DNA of 64,000 bases from JBBSEX01 sp038239345 (lineage in GTDB: Bacteria > Acidobacteriota > Terriglobia > Bryobacterales > Bryobacteraceae), in assembly GCA_038239345.1 (NCBI GenBank), contig JBBSEX010000012.1, forward strand, positions 1-64,000, read 5' to 3'. How positions within the stretch are numbered: position 1 is the stretch's first letter; every line of letters begins with the position of its first letter. This document shows, piece after piece, positions 53,613 to 62,994 of this stretch. Position numbers and translations under genes: made by a program. Under the pieces are notes generated by a model that worked only from the letters and a program-made list of their open reading frames with translations, searched no databases and was not told the DNA's origin.

Positions 53613-56147
53613 ATGCTCCTGCATTCTCGAACGAACACCTTGGCGTCTCGCGTTTATAGTGGCGTACCCGCCGCCCCCGACGCCGCCGAGGATCATTCCA
53701 AGTTGAATTCGTGGCGACGAAGCCGCATCGCGTCTGCAGTGTTGTCGTTGTTGTTAGGGCTGGTGCTGTTTGCCAGCGTGCCATCGGCGGCCTTTGCTCA
53801 ACCCGTCGCGCACCGGGGTGGCGAGGCCAATTTGATTCTGCCCGATTTGGGCCAGGCGACCTTTCTTGGCGGCATCAACGGCCGCACGCTCTTGATGAGC
53901 GGGCTTATTATATGCGCGCTGGGCCTGCTATTCGGCCTGATGATTTCCACGCAGTTACGGAACATGCCGGTTCACAAGTCGATGCTTGAGATCTCGGAGC
54001 TGATCTATGAAACCTGTAAGACGTACCTGCTGACGCAGGGCCGCTTCTTGATGATTCTTGAAGTGTTCATCGGGGCAGTCATCGTTCTCTATTTTGGCGT
54101 GCTGCAGCATATGGAAACCATCAAGGTGATCATTATTCTGCTGTTCAGCATCATCGGAATCGCGGGTAGCTACGGCGTCGCCTGGTTTGGCATCCGCGTT
54201 AATACCTATGCCAACTCCCGCACCGCATTCGCCAGCCTGCGCGGTAAACCGTATCCTTGTTATGCAATTCCGCTCAAAGCCGGCATGAGCATCGGCATGC
54301 TTCTGATTAGCGTTGAGCTATTGCTGATGCTGATGATCCTGCTGTTCATTCCAGGCGATTATGCCGGACCTTGCTTCATCGGTTTTGCGATCGGTGAATC
54401 CTTAGGCGCGGCCGCTTTGCGTGTGGCCGGCGGCATCTTCACGAAGATTGCCGATATCGGAGCGGATCTGATGAAGATCGTCTTCAAGATCAAGGAAGAT
54501 GACGCTCGCAATCCCGGCGTGATCGCCGATTGCACCGGTGACAATGCCGGAGACTCCGTTGGACCCAGCGCCGATGGCTTCGAGACTTACGGCGTCACAG
54601 GTGTCGCGCTGATATCGTTCATCCTGCTGGCCGTGAATGAGCCGGTAGTGAAAGTACAATTGCTGGTGTGGATTTTTGTCATGCGCATCATGATGGTGAT
54701 CGCCTCCGGCCTCTCGTACTTCATCAATGAAGCGATTGCGAAGTCACGCTACGAAAATGTCGACAAGATGAACTACGAAGTCCCGCTCACCACGTTGGTC
54801 TGGCTCACTTCCATCATCTCCGTCGCCGCTACATATGTTGTTTCCTACCTGCTGATTCCCGATCTGGGCGATGGAACGCTGTGGTGGAAACTTTCGACAA
54901 TCATTACCTGTGGAACTCTCGCCGGCGCAATCATTCCGGAGTTGGTGAAAATCTTCACGTCGGTGGATTCGTCGCATGTGCGAGAGGTTGTCACATCTTC
55001 GCGCGAAGGCGGCGCATCCCTGAACATTCTGTCCGGGCTTGTAGCTGGAAACTTCAGCGCCTATTGGCTGGGCATGGCCATGCTGCTCTTGATGACCATC
55101 GGCTATCTTGTCAGTACGTTGGGCATGGGCACCCTGATGCTCGCTCCCGCCGTATTCGCTTTTGGATTGATCGCATTCGGTTTCCTCGGCATGGGACCAG
55201 TCACTATTGCCGTGGATTCGTATGGACCCGTCACCGATAACGCCCAGTCGGTATACGAACTTTCGCTGATCGAGCAGATCCCCGGAATCAAGGCGGAGTT
55301 GAAAAAGGATTACGGCTTCGATGTGAATTTTGAAGTCGCCAAGGATCACCTGGAAGAAAACGACGGCGCGGGAAATACGTTTAAAGCGACGGCGAAACCT
55401 GTTTTGATCGGTACGGCCGTGGTCGGCGCTACGACGATGATTTTCTCAATCATCGTGGCCCTGACCGATGGCCTGAAACCGGAACTGTTGCAGAATCTGT
55501 CGATCTTACATCCTCCCTTTTTGCTAGGCTTAATCTCCGGCGGTGCGATGATTTACTGGTTTACTGGCGCATCGATACAAGCCGTCACAACGGGTGCCTA
55601 TCGTGCAGTGGAATTTATTAAGGCCAATATCAAGCTGGAAGGGTCAACCAAAGCATCGGTCGCCGATAGTAAAAAGGTGGTGGAGATCTGTACCAAGTAC
55701 GCCCAGAAAGGCATGTTCAATATCTTCCTGACAGTGTTCTTCACAACCCTGGCTTTCGCTTTTGTCGAGGCATATTTCTTTATCGGTTACCTGATTTCAA
55801 TCGCCCTCTTTGGGTTGTACCAGGCGATCTTTATGGCCAACGCCGGTGGGGCTTGGGATAACGCCAAGAAAATCGTGGAGACGGAGCTGAAGCAGAAAGG
55901 TACTCCTTTGCACGATGCCACTGTTGTCGGCGACACGGTGGGTGATCCGTTCAAGGACACCTCTTCGGTGGCGCTTAACCCGATTATCAAGTTCACTACT
56001 CTATTTGGTTTGCTGGCAGTGGAATTGTCGGAATCGTTGCGCGCCGACCAGCCAACGTTGACTTTGGTACTGTCGGGAATCTTTCTATTGATCTCGATGG
56101 TATTCGTTTGGCGGTCCTTCTACGGGATGCGCATTCAAGGCGCGTAG
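53613..56147 (+). CDS. hppA: Membrane-bound proton-translocating pyrophosphatase (divergent type)
   Basis: 844 residues, longer than most bacterial M-PPases because of about 65 N-terminal residues with a signal-like helix. It couples pyrophosphate hydrolysis to ion pumping. Catalytic signatures are kept: EDDARNPGVIAD, DNAGDSVGPSAD (DNVGDCAGMAAD in typical members), DSYGPVTDNA, and GDTVGDPFKDTS. In the segment corresponding to GNTTxA-TKG the sequence reads GNTFKATAKP. The Lys there suggests a potassium-independent proton pump. Elsewhere the protein departs strongly from the consensus, so it belongs to a divergent subgroup. Confidence 0.93.
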   Translation: MLLHSRTNTLASRVYSGVPAAPDAAEDHSKLNSWRRSRIASAVLSLLLGLVLFASVPSAAFAQPVAHRGGEANLILPDLGQATFLGGINGRTLLMSGLIICALGLLFGLMISTQLRNMPVHKSMLEISELIYETCKTYLLTQGRFLMILEVFIGAVIVLYFGVLQHMETIKVIIILLFSIIGIAGSYGVAWFGIRVNTYANSRTAFASLRGKPYPCYAIPLKAGMSIGMLLISVELLLMLMILLFIPGDYAGPCFIGFAIGESLGAAALRVAGGIFTKIADIGADLMKIVFKIKEDDARNPGVIADCTGDNAGDSVGPSADGFETYGVTGVALISFILLAVNEPVVKVQLLVWIFVMRIMMVIASGLSYFINEAIAKSRYENVDKMNYEVPLTTLVWLTSIISVAATYVVSYLLIPDLGDGTLWWKLSTIITCGTLAGAIIPELVKIFTSVDSSHVREVVTSSREGGASLNILSGLVAGNFSAYWLGMAMLLLMTIGYLVSTLGMGTLMLAPAVFAFGLIAFGFLGMGPVTIAVDSYGPVTDNAQSVYELSLIEQIPGIKAELKKDYGFDVNFEVAKDHLEENDGAGNTFKATAKPVLIGTAVVGATTMIFSIIVALTDGLKPELLQNLSILHPPFLLGLISGGAMIYWFTGASIQAVTTGAYRAVEFIKANIKLEGSTKASVADSKKVVEICTKYAQKGMFNIFLTVFFTTLAFAFVEAYFFIGYLISIALFGLYQAIFMANAGGAWDNAKKIVETELKQKGTPLHDATVVGDTVGDPFKDTSSVALNPIIKFTTLFGLLAVELSESLRADQPTLTLVLSGIFLLISMVFVWRSFYGMRIQGA

Positions 56148-56199
56148 TATTCATACGAAACGGTATGGACGCGCCGGAGTCTAGCACAAAGGAGCATCC

Positions 56200-56478
56200 A
56201 TGCCGTGTTTCGTTTTTTTGATCACCCTCGCGTTCCCCCGGCTCGCGATCGTTCTGATTTTTCTTCTCTCCAACTATCTGGAGCGGGCGTACAATTCGAT
56301 CCTGCTCATCATCGCCGGCTTTCTTTTCCTTCCGCTGACCACCCTCGTTTACGCATGGATCGTGAATAACGGCCATAGTGTCGAAGGTCTTTACTTGATC
56401 ATGATAGTTATATCGGTGGTAATGGATTTGGGTCTTCTCGGCCACGGCGAATACTCGCGCCGGCGACGAGTAAAATGA
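56200..56478 (+). CDS. Small membrane protein downstream of the pyrophosphatase
   Basis: 92 residues with three hydrophobic segments (VFLITLAFPRLAIVLIFLL, LLIIAGFLFLPLTTLVYAWI, LYLIMIVISVVMDLGLLG) and a basic tail SRRRRVK. A strong AAAGGAG precedes the ATG. No family recognised with confidence. It follows the pyrophosphatase by 52 bases and ends at a bidirectional hairpin, so co-transcription is likely. Confidence 0.7.
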   Translation: MPCFVFLITLAFPRLAIVLIFLLSNYLERAYNSILLIIAGFLFLPLTTLVYAWIVNNGHSVEGLYLIMIVISVVMDLGLLGHGEYSRRRRVK

Positions 56479-56482
56479 TGCC

Positions 56483-56511
56483 CTAAGCCGCGTCTTGAAG
56501 ACGCGGCTTAG
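56483..56511. terminator. Bidirectional terminator hairpin
   Basis: CTAAGCCGCGTCTT (56483-56496) is followed by G and its exact complement AAGACGCGGCTTAG (56498-56511): a 14-bp palindrome between convergent genes. It includes the TAA stop of the minus-strand penicillin-acylase gene. No U-run; it could stop both transcripts. Confidence 0.65.
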
Positions 56512-58670
56512 TTACCCGGATGATACTTCCGCTCGGCGTGTTGCTCTACTTCCGGCCGGTAAAAATACACTTCTCTCAGATCCCCGTTACTGTAACGCTG
56601 GGCTTGATCGTTGAAGTGAGGTGACTTTGGATTGCCACTCTCGCCGCCGGCCGTTACAGCCCTTGCTCGCACTGTGCCACCGAGTTCTACAACTGCCACG
56701 AAGCTATTTCCGCCTGTGCCATACCACTTCTTTGTGGTTGGATACGGGTGTGCTCCAAACGATGCCAGCGATCCCCATTGCGCCGAGGTGAAGCCGACGG
56801 GAATGCTGGGGGCGGCATCGTTGAATGACTGGACCAGATCTCCCGTCAGCCGCTGGAAACGGTTGATTTCACCCCATGGCGTTTTCCATGTCCCGAAGTC
56901 GGCCGTGAGTTTGTCGCTGGCCGCTGAAAGCGATCGTAGTAACTGCTCCGGCTGTGTTTGGCTAGCGATGTAGTCATCCGCGGAGACGCCGGCCTTCCGC
57001 GCGTCGACTCTTATTCTTTTCTCAAGATCTTCGCCCCAATAGACCGCCAGCGATGTCGGAACCGATGACACCGCCCAACGGCGATTCCACTTACGCAGGT
57101 CGTCAATCTGCTCCGCCAGTTTCGCCTTCAACGGATTGTTGGGGGACGCCGCGTCCCAAGCTTTAATCAATGCTGGAAGCGGTTTGTCGAACCATGGCAG
57201 ATAGCTATCATAGGCAGCCGCAATCAGGGAATCGAGCGTAAAGTTTTTGGTGTTCTCCAGAACACGGATCGCATGCAGACCCCGGGCGGATTCGACGCCG
57301 CTCTCAACATATGCCGGATAATCTTCCCTTTTCAGGCTGCTTGAGCCAGCGGCCGACCACGGCCAATTGTTTGAGTTATACAACCAACCGCTCTTCGGGT
57401 TTAGCAGGTTTGGCGCGTCGTCCACCGCCAGCAGCCCATTCCAGTCGGTTGCCGGATCGCTGCCATCCACGGGTTGGGTCCAATTGAATTTCGTATCGCG
57501 TTTGGGAATGAAGTTGCCGTGGAAATAAGCAATGGTGCCTTCGGCATCGGCGAAAATTGTGTTGTTCGATGAATTCGCCTTCAGTTCCATTGTCCGCCGG
57601 AATTCCTTGTAGTCCTTCGCTTTGGTGCGCGTGTAGGACTGTGTCAGCGCCTTGATGGGCTCTTGCATCAGTCGGATGCTCACCCACTTTCCACCCACGT
57701 CGCGGATGATGGGCCCGTGAAACGTGCGATACACAGTAAATTGCTTTTCGGCCATTCCGTGATCAGATTTATAATGCACCGTGATTTTAGACTCAGTGAC
57801 TGGCCGTTCTTCGTTGCCGTACTTATAGATGAAGTGGCTGCCCTTCTTCTGCACGGTTTCAAGATATTCATCTACTGCGTCGACGCCGCTTGAGGTGTGC
57901 ATCCAACCCGCAGTTGCATTGAATCCCTGATAAATAAAGAACTGCCCCCACGTCGCGGCCCCATAGGCATTCAGGCCTTCGCCACTTACCATCTGCAACT
58001 CAGACCGAAAGAAGAACGAAGTGTGCGGATTGATTAAGAGCAACGCGTGATGCCTTGCGGTATTGGAGGGCGCGATGGCGATTCCATTCGATCCGGTTGG
58101 TTCTTTCGGGTAGGGTTGTTCCCGCGATTGCGCGACGCTGGACCCGCCATAAAACTTCGCGAGTTGGGTAAGGTCGACGCGCTCAATATCGCCGCCGATA
58201 CTGCCTTCGGTGAAAGAGAGCGCCATCCATGGTTCGAATCGTTGGATCACTCGCGGCTTCACTTCAGGATGTTTATAGAGGTAGTAATTCAGGCCATCGG
58301 CGAACGCAACCATCAACTTTCGCAGCCATGCCGGGCTGGCCGCATATTGCTTCTTCAAATCGGCGGCGTCAATGAAGAGCTTCATCCGCAGGTCCTGATA
58401 AATCTTAGACTCTCCCTCGGTCTCCGCCAGCCGCCCCATCGCGTTTAGATAGTTCGTCTCAACGCGGTTGAAATCATCTTCAGCCTGGGCATATAAAGCG
58501 CCGAATACCGCATCGGCGTCGGTCTTGCCATAAATGTGGGCGATGCCCCAATCATCCCGAACGATCGTGATTGCGTGCGCCTGCTTTTCCCAGCGTGTGG
58601 CGTCGTTGTCGGCCAGTAGATGGGTGACGGAGGTGATCATGAACGCGATGGAAAAGAGTGTAGTCTTCAT
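56508..58670 (-). CDS. Penicillin-acylase-family Ntn hydrolase
   Basis: 720 residues, signal peptide MKTTLFSIAFMITSVTHLLA. The precursor shows the family pattern: alpha chain (DDWGIAHIYGKTDADAVFGA), a spacer, and the beta chain beginning at Ser in TGSNGIAIAPSNT. This Ser would be the new N-terminal nucleophile after self-cleavage. Asn, Arg and other active-site contributors are plausible (INPHTSFFF, GWMHTSSGVDAVDEY). Family members cleave acyl-homoserine lactones or N-acyl peptides as well as beta-lactams; substrate cannot be assigned. Confidence 0.9.
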   Translation of the reverse strand: MKTTLFSIAFMITSVTHLLADNDATRWEKQAHAITIVRDDWGIAHIYGKTDADAVFGALYAQAEDDFNRVETNYLNAMGRLAETEGESKIYQDLRMKLFIDAADLKKQYAASPAWLRKLMVAFADGLNYYLYKHPEVKPRVIQRFEPWMALSFTEGSIGGDIERVDLTQLAKFYGGSSVAQSREQPYPKEPTGSNGIAIAPSNTARHHALLLINPHTSFFFRSELQMVSGEGLNAYGAATWGQFFIYQGFNATAGWMHTSSGVDAVDEYLETVQKKGSHFIYKYGNEERPVTESKITVHYKSDHGMAEKQFTVYRTFHGPIIRDVGGKWVSIRLMQEPIKALTQSYTRTKAKDYKEFRRTMELKANSSNNTIFADAEGTIAYFHGNFIPKRDTKFNWTQPVDGSDPATDWNGLLAVDDAPNLLNPKSGWLYNSNNWPWSAAGSSSLKREDYPAYVESGVESARGLHAIRVLENTKNFTLDSLIAAAYDSYLPWFDKPLPALIKAWDAASPNNPLKAKLAEQIDDLRKWNRRWAVSSVPTSLAVYWGEDLEKRIRVDARKAGVSADDYIASQTQPEQLLRSLSAASDKLTADFGTWKTPWGEINRFQRLTGDLVQSFNDAAPSIPVGFTSAQWGSLASFGAHPYPTTKKWYGTGGNSFVAVVELGGTVRARAVTAGGESGNPKSPHFNDQAQRYSNGDLREVYFYRPEVEQHAERKYHPGN

Positions 58671-58757
58671 TGACCGGTTAGGTAGAATCCAGTTTAGCCG
58701 AGACCGGCATCGAAACGTTTTCCAGCGAAAGTCTTCTATAGATTGAGGGATTCACTC

Positions 58758-59765
58758 ATGCTGGGCTTGACTCTGTTTTCGTTTGCTCTACTTCTATTTC
58801 AAGGTTCATCCACTAAAGCCAAGCACCGGCCTGTAAAGGCGCGCGCCGCGGTCCAGCGGACGATTCCCGTCAACGTGTCTAATGTAAATGACCCCGGAAT
58901 CAAACAGTTTGTCACCAGCAAATCCTCTGGCGCGGCTGTAGTGCGCGCTCAAATTCTGTTGGGGCGAGCCAAGTTTTCGGTGGGCGAGATCGATGGGTTT
59001 CCCGGAACTAATCTTCATGGTTCAGTCATAGGATTTCAGCGCTCTCGAGAAATTCCTCTCAGCGGAAACGTCGATCTCACAACGTGGAAAGCTCTTAGTG
59101 CCGATCCTGGACCGGCCCTGATTGCATATCGCATTACCAAGGATGATTTGGCGGGCCCTTTTGAAAAGATTCCCGATGATCTGACGGCTCAAGCGAAGCT
59201 GCCCAAACTTAATTACGAGTCGATCGACCAGGAACTTGGTGAGAGATTCCATTCCAACCCCGATCTTTTGCACAAATTAAATCCGGGCAAACACTTTGAC
59301 GAGTTGGATACGGAGATCATGGTTCCGAATTTTGAGGGCGATATGAGCGCGAAGACAGCGTCGGTCGTAGTAAGTAAATCCAAAGGGACGGTCAGCGCGC
59401 TCGATGCCGGAGGAAAGATACTGGCGCAGTACCCCGCCAGCATCGGAAGCGAACATGATCCTCTGCCGCTTGGCAAATGGAAAGTAACGACCATCCTTGC
59501 GAATCCGGCGTACTTCTACAACCCCGAGTTGTTTTGGGATGCCGATGCCACCCAAAGCAGAGCTAAACTTGCGCCAGGGCCAAAAAATCCAGTGGGCGTA
59601 GTGTGGATTGGAATATCGCGAAAAAATTATGGGATTCATGGTACGCCCGCTCCCGGTGCTATCGGGCACGCGCAATCACACGGTTGCGTCCGCTTGACGA
59701 ATTGGGATGCGCTCGAATTATCGAAGACCCTTGCACGGGGCACACCGATTCTGTTCGAGCAATAG
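58758..59765 (+). CDS. L,D-transpeptidase (YkuD) with peptidoglycan-binding region
   Basis: 335 residues from ATG 58758, which has GAGGG seven bases upstream (a TTG at 58743 is also in frame). Signal peptide MLGLTLFSFALLLFQGSS. The N-terminal half has a peptidoglycan-binding-like segment (RAQILLGRAKFSVGEIDGFP). The C-terminal YkuD domain ends in HGTPAPGAIGHAQSHGCVRL with the catalytic SHGCVR Cys and upstream His. It makes or edits meso-DAP/DAP crosslinks or attaches lipoproteins to the wall. The M23 gene downstream suggests paired wall synthesis and cleavage. Confidence 0.92.
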   Translation: MLGLTLFSFALLLFQGSSTKAKHRPVKARAAVQRTIPVNVSNVNDPGIKQFVTSKSSGAAVVRAQILLGRAKFSVGEIDGFPGTNLHGSVIGFQRSREIPLSGNVDLTTWKALSADPGPALIAYRITKDDLAGPFEKIPDDLTAQAKLPKLNYESIDQELGERFHSNPDLLHKLNPGKHFDELDTEIMVPNFEGDMSAKTASVVVSKSKGTVSALDAGGKILAQYPASIGSEHDPLPLGKWKVTTILANPAYFYNPELFWDADATQSRAKLAPGPKNPVGVVWIGISRKNYGIHGTPAPGAIGHAQSHGCVRLTNWDALELSKTLARGTPILFEQ

Positions 59766-59771
59766 CACGCC

Positions 59772-60359
59772 ATGGCCAAATCCCATCAGATCCTTGTACT
59801 GTGCGGAATAGTGATGTTGAGTGCCGCTATCTTCTACATCGCGCCTTCCAGAGGCCTTCCTTCCGCGCCTCCGACCGCATCCGCAAGAATAATTAATGTT
59901 GCCGCCGCGACGCCTCTGCAAATTTCTCTCCCCATGAAAGGCTTGAAAGCTTCGGATATTCAAGATACGTTCGACCAGATGCGCGATGGAAAGCGCAAGC
60001 ATGAAGGAACGGATATTATGGCCGCGCGCGGAACTCCGATTCTTGCGGTGAATGATGGGAAGATTGTAAAGTTGTTCCTAAGCAAGCCGGGCGGCATCAC
60101 TATTTATCATTTCGATCCTTCCGAAGAATACTGCTATTACTACGCTCATTTGGATCGTTACGCGGATGGGCTTACGGAAGGTATGACTGTGCGCCGTGGA
60201 GATGTAATTGGCTTCGTGGGAAGCACGGGTAACGCCAACGCTGCTGCCCCACATCTTCATTTTGAAATCCATCAACTGGAAGCCGATAAGCATTGGTGGA
60301 AAGGCGTTCCACTCAATCCGTATCAGTATTTGGTGAACGCTTTGCCATCGGCGGAGTGA
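59772..60359 (+). CDS. M23-family peptidase (LytM type)
   Basis: 195 residues with an N-terminal helix or signal peptide (ILVLCGIVMLSAAIFYIAPS). The zinc-binding motifs of LytM-type endopeptidases are present: HEGTDIMAARGTPI (His and Asp ligands) and HLHFEIHQL (HxH). It is likely a periplasmic or anchored endopeptidase acting on peptidoglycan bridges. Only six bases separate it from the transpeptidase gene, so the two are an operon. Confidence 0.92.
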   Translation: MAKSHQILVLCGIVMLSAAIFYIAPSRGLPSAPPTASARIINVAAATPLQISLPMKGLKASDIQDTFDQMRDGKRKHEGTDIMAARGTPILAVNDGKIVKLFLSKPGGITIYHFDPSEEYCYYYAHLDRYADGLTEGMTVRRGDVIGFVGSTGNANAAAPHLHFEIHQLEADKHWWKGVPLNPYQYLVNALPSAE

Positions 60360-60368
60360 CTACTCGTC

Positions 60369-61787
60369 TTATCGTTTCAATGGATCTTCCACCCAGGGCG
60401 GTGTCGCTTCGATCAAACGGCCTAGCGAAGGTTCAAGCTCATCCATGCGGAGCTTCATTTCCCAGGCGATTTGACGATAACTGAAGTGCCCTTTGACGCC
60501 GCTTCGCAAACGGGAAATGTATTCCACTTCCGCGAAATCCATCTTAAACAAAAAGCGCGAGCGTGTACCAAACGGTAGCAGGTAATGCGACGACGGCGAC
60601 GGCAGGAATGCGAATGCGTCGAAAGCCTCAAGCATGATGTTCGCGTATAGAGAATCGAATCCCGCTTCGATCACAAGAGGCGGCGTTTCCCATCCAAGCT
60701 TGTTTGTGTAATCCTGCCGGAATTGCTGGCAGCGTCGATGGCGGTGCATGTCGCGATACGCGCCGATGTCGATGGTCATGTCGTACACGTAAGGGCCGCC
60801 ACGAAAATTGCGGAGCATCTCGCCGCGATCGCGAGACTGCAGCGCGACGTCGATTAGCTCGGCCCGTTGCGCAGCGCTGAACTCGCTAGCGATGTGGTAG
60901 AGTTCGCGAAATGGCCGATCGGTAACCGGGTAAAGAAGGGTCGCCACAATATCGGCTTCGGTGTTATCGGGACGCAGGAGATCGACGCGGGGAGCCCCGA
61001 TACCTTGTGCCGGCGGTAGATTCTGCGCCGCCCACAACCGAACATCCCGGCGTGAGGCAATCATATGAGCGTCGGCCTCCACATGCCTTGCGAGTGTTGG
61101 CGCAACTGGCTCCGCTGGAATCCGCTCATCGAACGAGCATGCAGGCGGAGCAGCACATGCCGCGGCAATCTCATCGCCTATCTCGACGAGTTCCCGATAG
61201 GTCGAGGACTTCAAGCGGCGCACCTGCTTCTCCAGTGTACGGATGCTGGTGACTTGGCCGACGCCGGTTGGAATACCAAAGAATAGAAAGTAGCGGGCGA
61301 CGTCGAACGCCCGCGCGGCAATGTTACGCGCGTAGGCGTCGGGCTTCATATCGTCAGGGCGCGGCAGACGATCTGAGAGATCCGCCACCATCAGACGGTG
61401 CATTTCGCCATAGGCGGCCAGCAACTTGTTGGCGGCTACTTCATAAAGATCGGCCTGCGCCGCGTCGAGCCCAGGCGGCGTGACAAATCCCCCGCGAGAG
61501 AAATCCTGATAGCGCGAAGAGCGAGCTTGCCCATCCCACAGTTGCTCATCTTCAATCTCAGTCGCGGCAAGTTCGGAGACACCTTCAAAGCAGACAACGA
61601 CGTGACCAAGGTCGGCAATAGACGCGTGGCCGTATTGAAAATAAAAGCTCTCGAGGAACTTTGCGGAATCATGCGAACGCACCCACTCGATTGATTTCGC
61701 TATCGAGTCAGGCGAGCGGCTGTAGCGGGCCAGCGCGTAGGCCGACTTTTCGGCTGGCATCGGCGCAACGGTGAACACGCGTGGCAT
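60369..61787 (-). CDS. Double-domain ThyX-type thymidylate synthase homologue
   Basis: 472 residues, about twice a normal ThyX (220-250). FAD-dependent ThyX makes dTMP from dUMP. The two halves each resemble ThyX but keep different parts of the signature RHR-x7-S. The N-terminal half has QYGHASIADLGH and EDEQLWDGQARSSRY (keeps the S-R-Y end, lacks RHR). The C-terminal half has MHRHRRCQQFRQDY (keeps RHR, residues 349-351). A composite active site is possible. The divergent neighbour is dut, with dcd next, so a thymidylate role fits. Confidence 0.82.
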   Translation of the reverse strand: MPRVFTVAPMPAEKSAYALARYSRSPDSIAKSIEWVRSHDSAKFLESFYFQYGHASIADLGHVVVCFEGVSELAATEIEDEQLWDGQARSSRYQDFSRGGFVTPPGLDAAQADLYEVAANKLLAAYGEMHRLMVADLSDRLPRPDDMKPDAYARNIAARAFDVARYFLFFGIPTGVGQVTSIRTLEKQVRRLKSSTYRELVEIGDEIAAACAAPPACSFDERIPAEPVAPTLARHVEADAHMIASRRDVRLWAAQNLPPAQGIGAPRVDLLRPDNTEADIVATLLYPVTDRPFRELYHIASEFSAAQRAELIDVALQSRDRGEMLRNFRGGPYVYDMTIDIGAYRDMHRHRRCQQFRQDYTNKLGWETPPLVIEAGFDSLYANIMLEAFDAFAFLPSPSSHYLLPFGTRSRFLFKMDFAEVEYISRLRSGVKGHFSYRQIAWEMKLRMDELEPSLGRLIEATPPWVEDPLKR

Positions 61788-61828
61788 GGATCTTGTAGGA
61801 TAACCCGCGCGCTATCATAGCGGGTTCC

Positions 61829-62260
61829 ATGAGAATCGCGATTAAGAAATTACATGCCGATGCTGTGCTGCCGGAATACGCCCACGGGTCGAGTGAAGAC
61901 GCCGGGATGGACCTGCGCGCTGTGGAGCAAACTACGCTTGTGCCCGGAGTGCCGAAGCTGGTACCGACGGGATTGGCAATCGAGCTCCAATCGGGTTTCG
62001 AAGCCCAGATCCGGCCTCGCAGCGGCTTGGCGCTGAAGCATTCGATCACCATTCCCAATAGCCCAGCGACCATCGACCCTGGCTATCGGGGCGAGATCAA
62101 GGTGATTCTGTTGAATTTAGGTGCTAACGAATATGTGATGGAAAAGGGCGATCGGATCGCACAAATTGTGATCGCCCGATACGAGGCAATCGAATGGTCT
62201 GAAGCTGACTTAGGAGACTCCGTGCGCGGCGCGGGCGGCTTCGGATCGTCTGGCCGTTAA
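61829..62260 (+). CDS. dut: dUTPase
   Basis: 143-residue trimeric dUTP pyrophosphatase; supplies dUMP and keeps uracil out of DNA. Motifs 1-5 are recognisable: EDAGMDLRA, RPRSGLA, a Tyr in ATIDPGYRGEI, KGDRIAQIVI, and the C-terminal RGAGGFGSSGR (Ser in place of the usual Thr). Its start is 41 bases from the divergent ThyX homologue. Its stop overlaps dcd tail to tail by four bases. Confidence 0.96.
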   Translation: MRIAIKKLHADAVLPEYAHGSSEDAGMDLRAVEQTTLVPGVPKLVPTGLAIELQSGFEAQIRPRSGLALKHSITIPNSPATIDPGYRGEIKVILLNLGANEYVMEKGDRIAQIVIARYEAIEWSEADLGDSVRGAGGFGSSGR

Positions 62261-62829
62261 TTGTTGATGTCGCCTGCAAGCTTGCTGGCGAGTGGACGAC
62301 TCTGACCGGCGTACTTGTTGCTGGCCTTCTTGTAGTACGGAACGGAAACTGGCGAAGACAGCTGTTCGAAGGTGAATGAGCAGATGCGCATTCCAGGATA
62401 GAGGGCGACTGGCATGCGGCCAAGATTGCTTAATTCCAGCGTTGCTTTACCGCGCCAGCCTGGATCGAAAAGGCCGGCGGTGCCGTGAACGATGATTCCG
62501 ATGCGGCCTAAACTCGAGCGCCCTTCCAGCCGACCAAGGACATCGTCATCCAACTCCAAATGCTCCTCGGTAATCGCCAAAACGAACTCTCGCGGTTGTA
62601 GGATGAAGGCCTCGCTGGAAGGCACCATGACGGTACTCATTAGATCCTGGATGGCGATTTTCTCGCGCAAATCGATGTACGGATTTCGACTGTGTTCGAA
62701 TACGCTAAATTCGTTGCCAAGGCGGAAATCGACCGAGCAACTTCCGAACTGGTCAGGGGGGAGATCGGGACTGATCTTGATCTTCCCTAACTCGATGTAG
62801 CGCTTGATATCGACATCCGAGAGAACCAT
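62257..62829 (-). CDS. dcd: dCTP deaminase
   Basis: 190 residues. Converts dCTP to dUTP, the substrate of the neighbouring dut. Signature residues GRSSLGR, HGTAGLFDPGWRG, and the catalytic Glu in KATLELSNLGR; C-terminal YAGQSRPLASK. Together with dut and the ThyX homologue it makes the path dCTP to dUTP to dUMP to dTMP. The Dcd-Dut bifunctional form cannot be excluded by eye, but a separate dut makes the single function more likely. Confidence 0.95.
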   Translation of the reverse strand: MVLSDVDIKRYIELGKIKISPDLPPDQFGSCSVDFRLGNEFSVFEHSRNPYIDLREKIAIQDLMSTVMVPSSEAFILQPREFVLAITEEHLELDDDVLGRLEGRSSLGRIGIIVHGTAGLFDPGWRGKATLELSNLGRMPVALYPGMRICSFTFEQLSSPVSVPYYKKASNKYAGQSRPLASKLAGDINN

Positions 62830-62904
62830 TAGTTCATGGTATCAGCCCGTCGCGATCTCGAGATTTCAGCGTGGTAAACTTGGGTTGTCCGCATGCCTCC
62901 ATGT

Positions 62905-62980
62905 GGGCGGCTAGCTCAGTTGGGAGAGCGCGGCGTTCGCAACGCCGAGGTCGTGGGTTCGATCCCCGCGCCGTCCACCA
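62905..62980 (+). tRNA. tRNA-Ala (anticodon CGC)
   Basis: Cloverleaf fits: acceptor GGGCGGC/GCCGTCC, D arm GCTCAGTTGGGAGAGC, anticodon stem CGGCG/CGCCG with loop TTCGCAA, variable region AGGTC, T arm GTGGGTTCGATCCCCGC. The 3' CCA is encoded. The anticodon CGC reads GCG. The third acceptor pair is G3:U70, the alanine identity element. Confidence 0.97.
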
Positions 62981-62994
62981 AAACAGACTTGTAA

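Noticed and set aside
54744..55349. 201-codon minus-strand frame
   Set aside because: Antisense to the pyrophosphatase gene; composition is that of a shadow frame.
56483..56511. 14-bp palindrome considered as a REP-type repeat
   Set aside because: No second copy noticed in the window, and its place between convergent genes fits a terminator.
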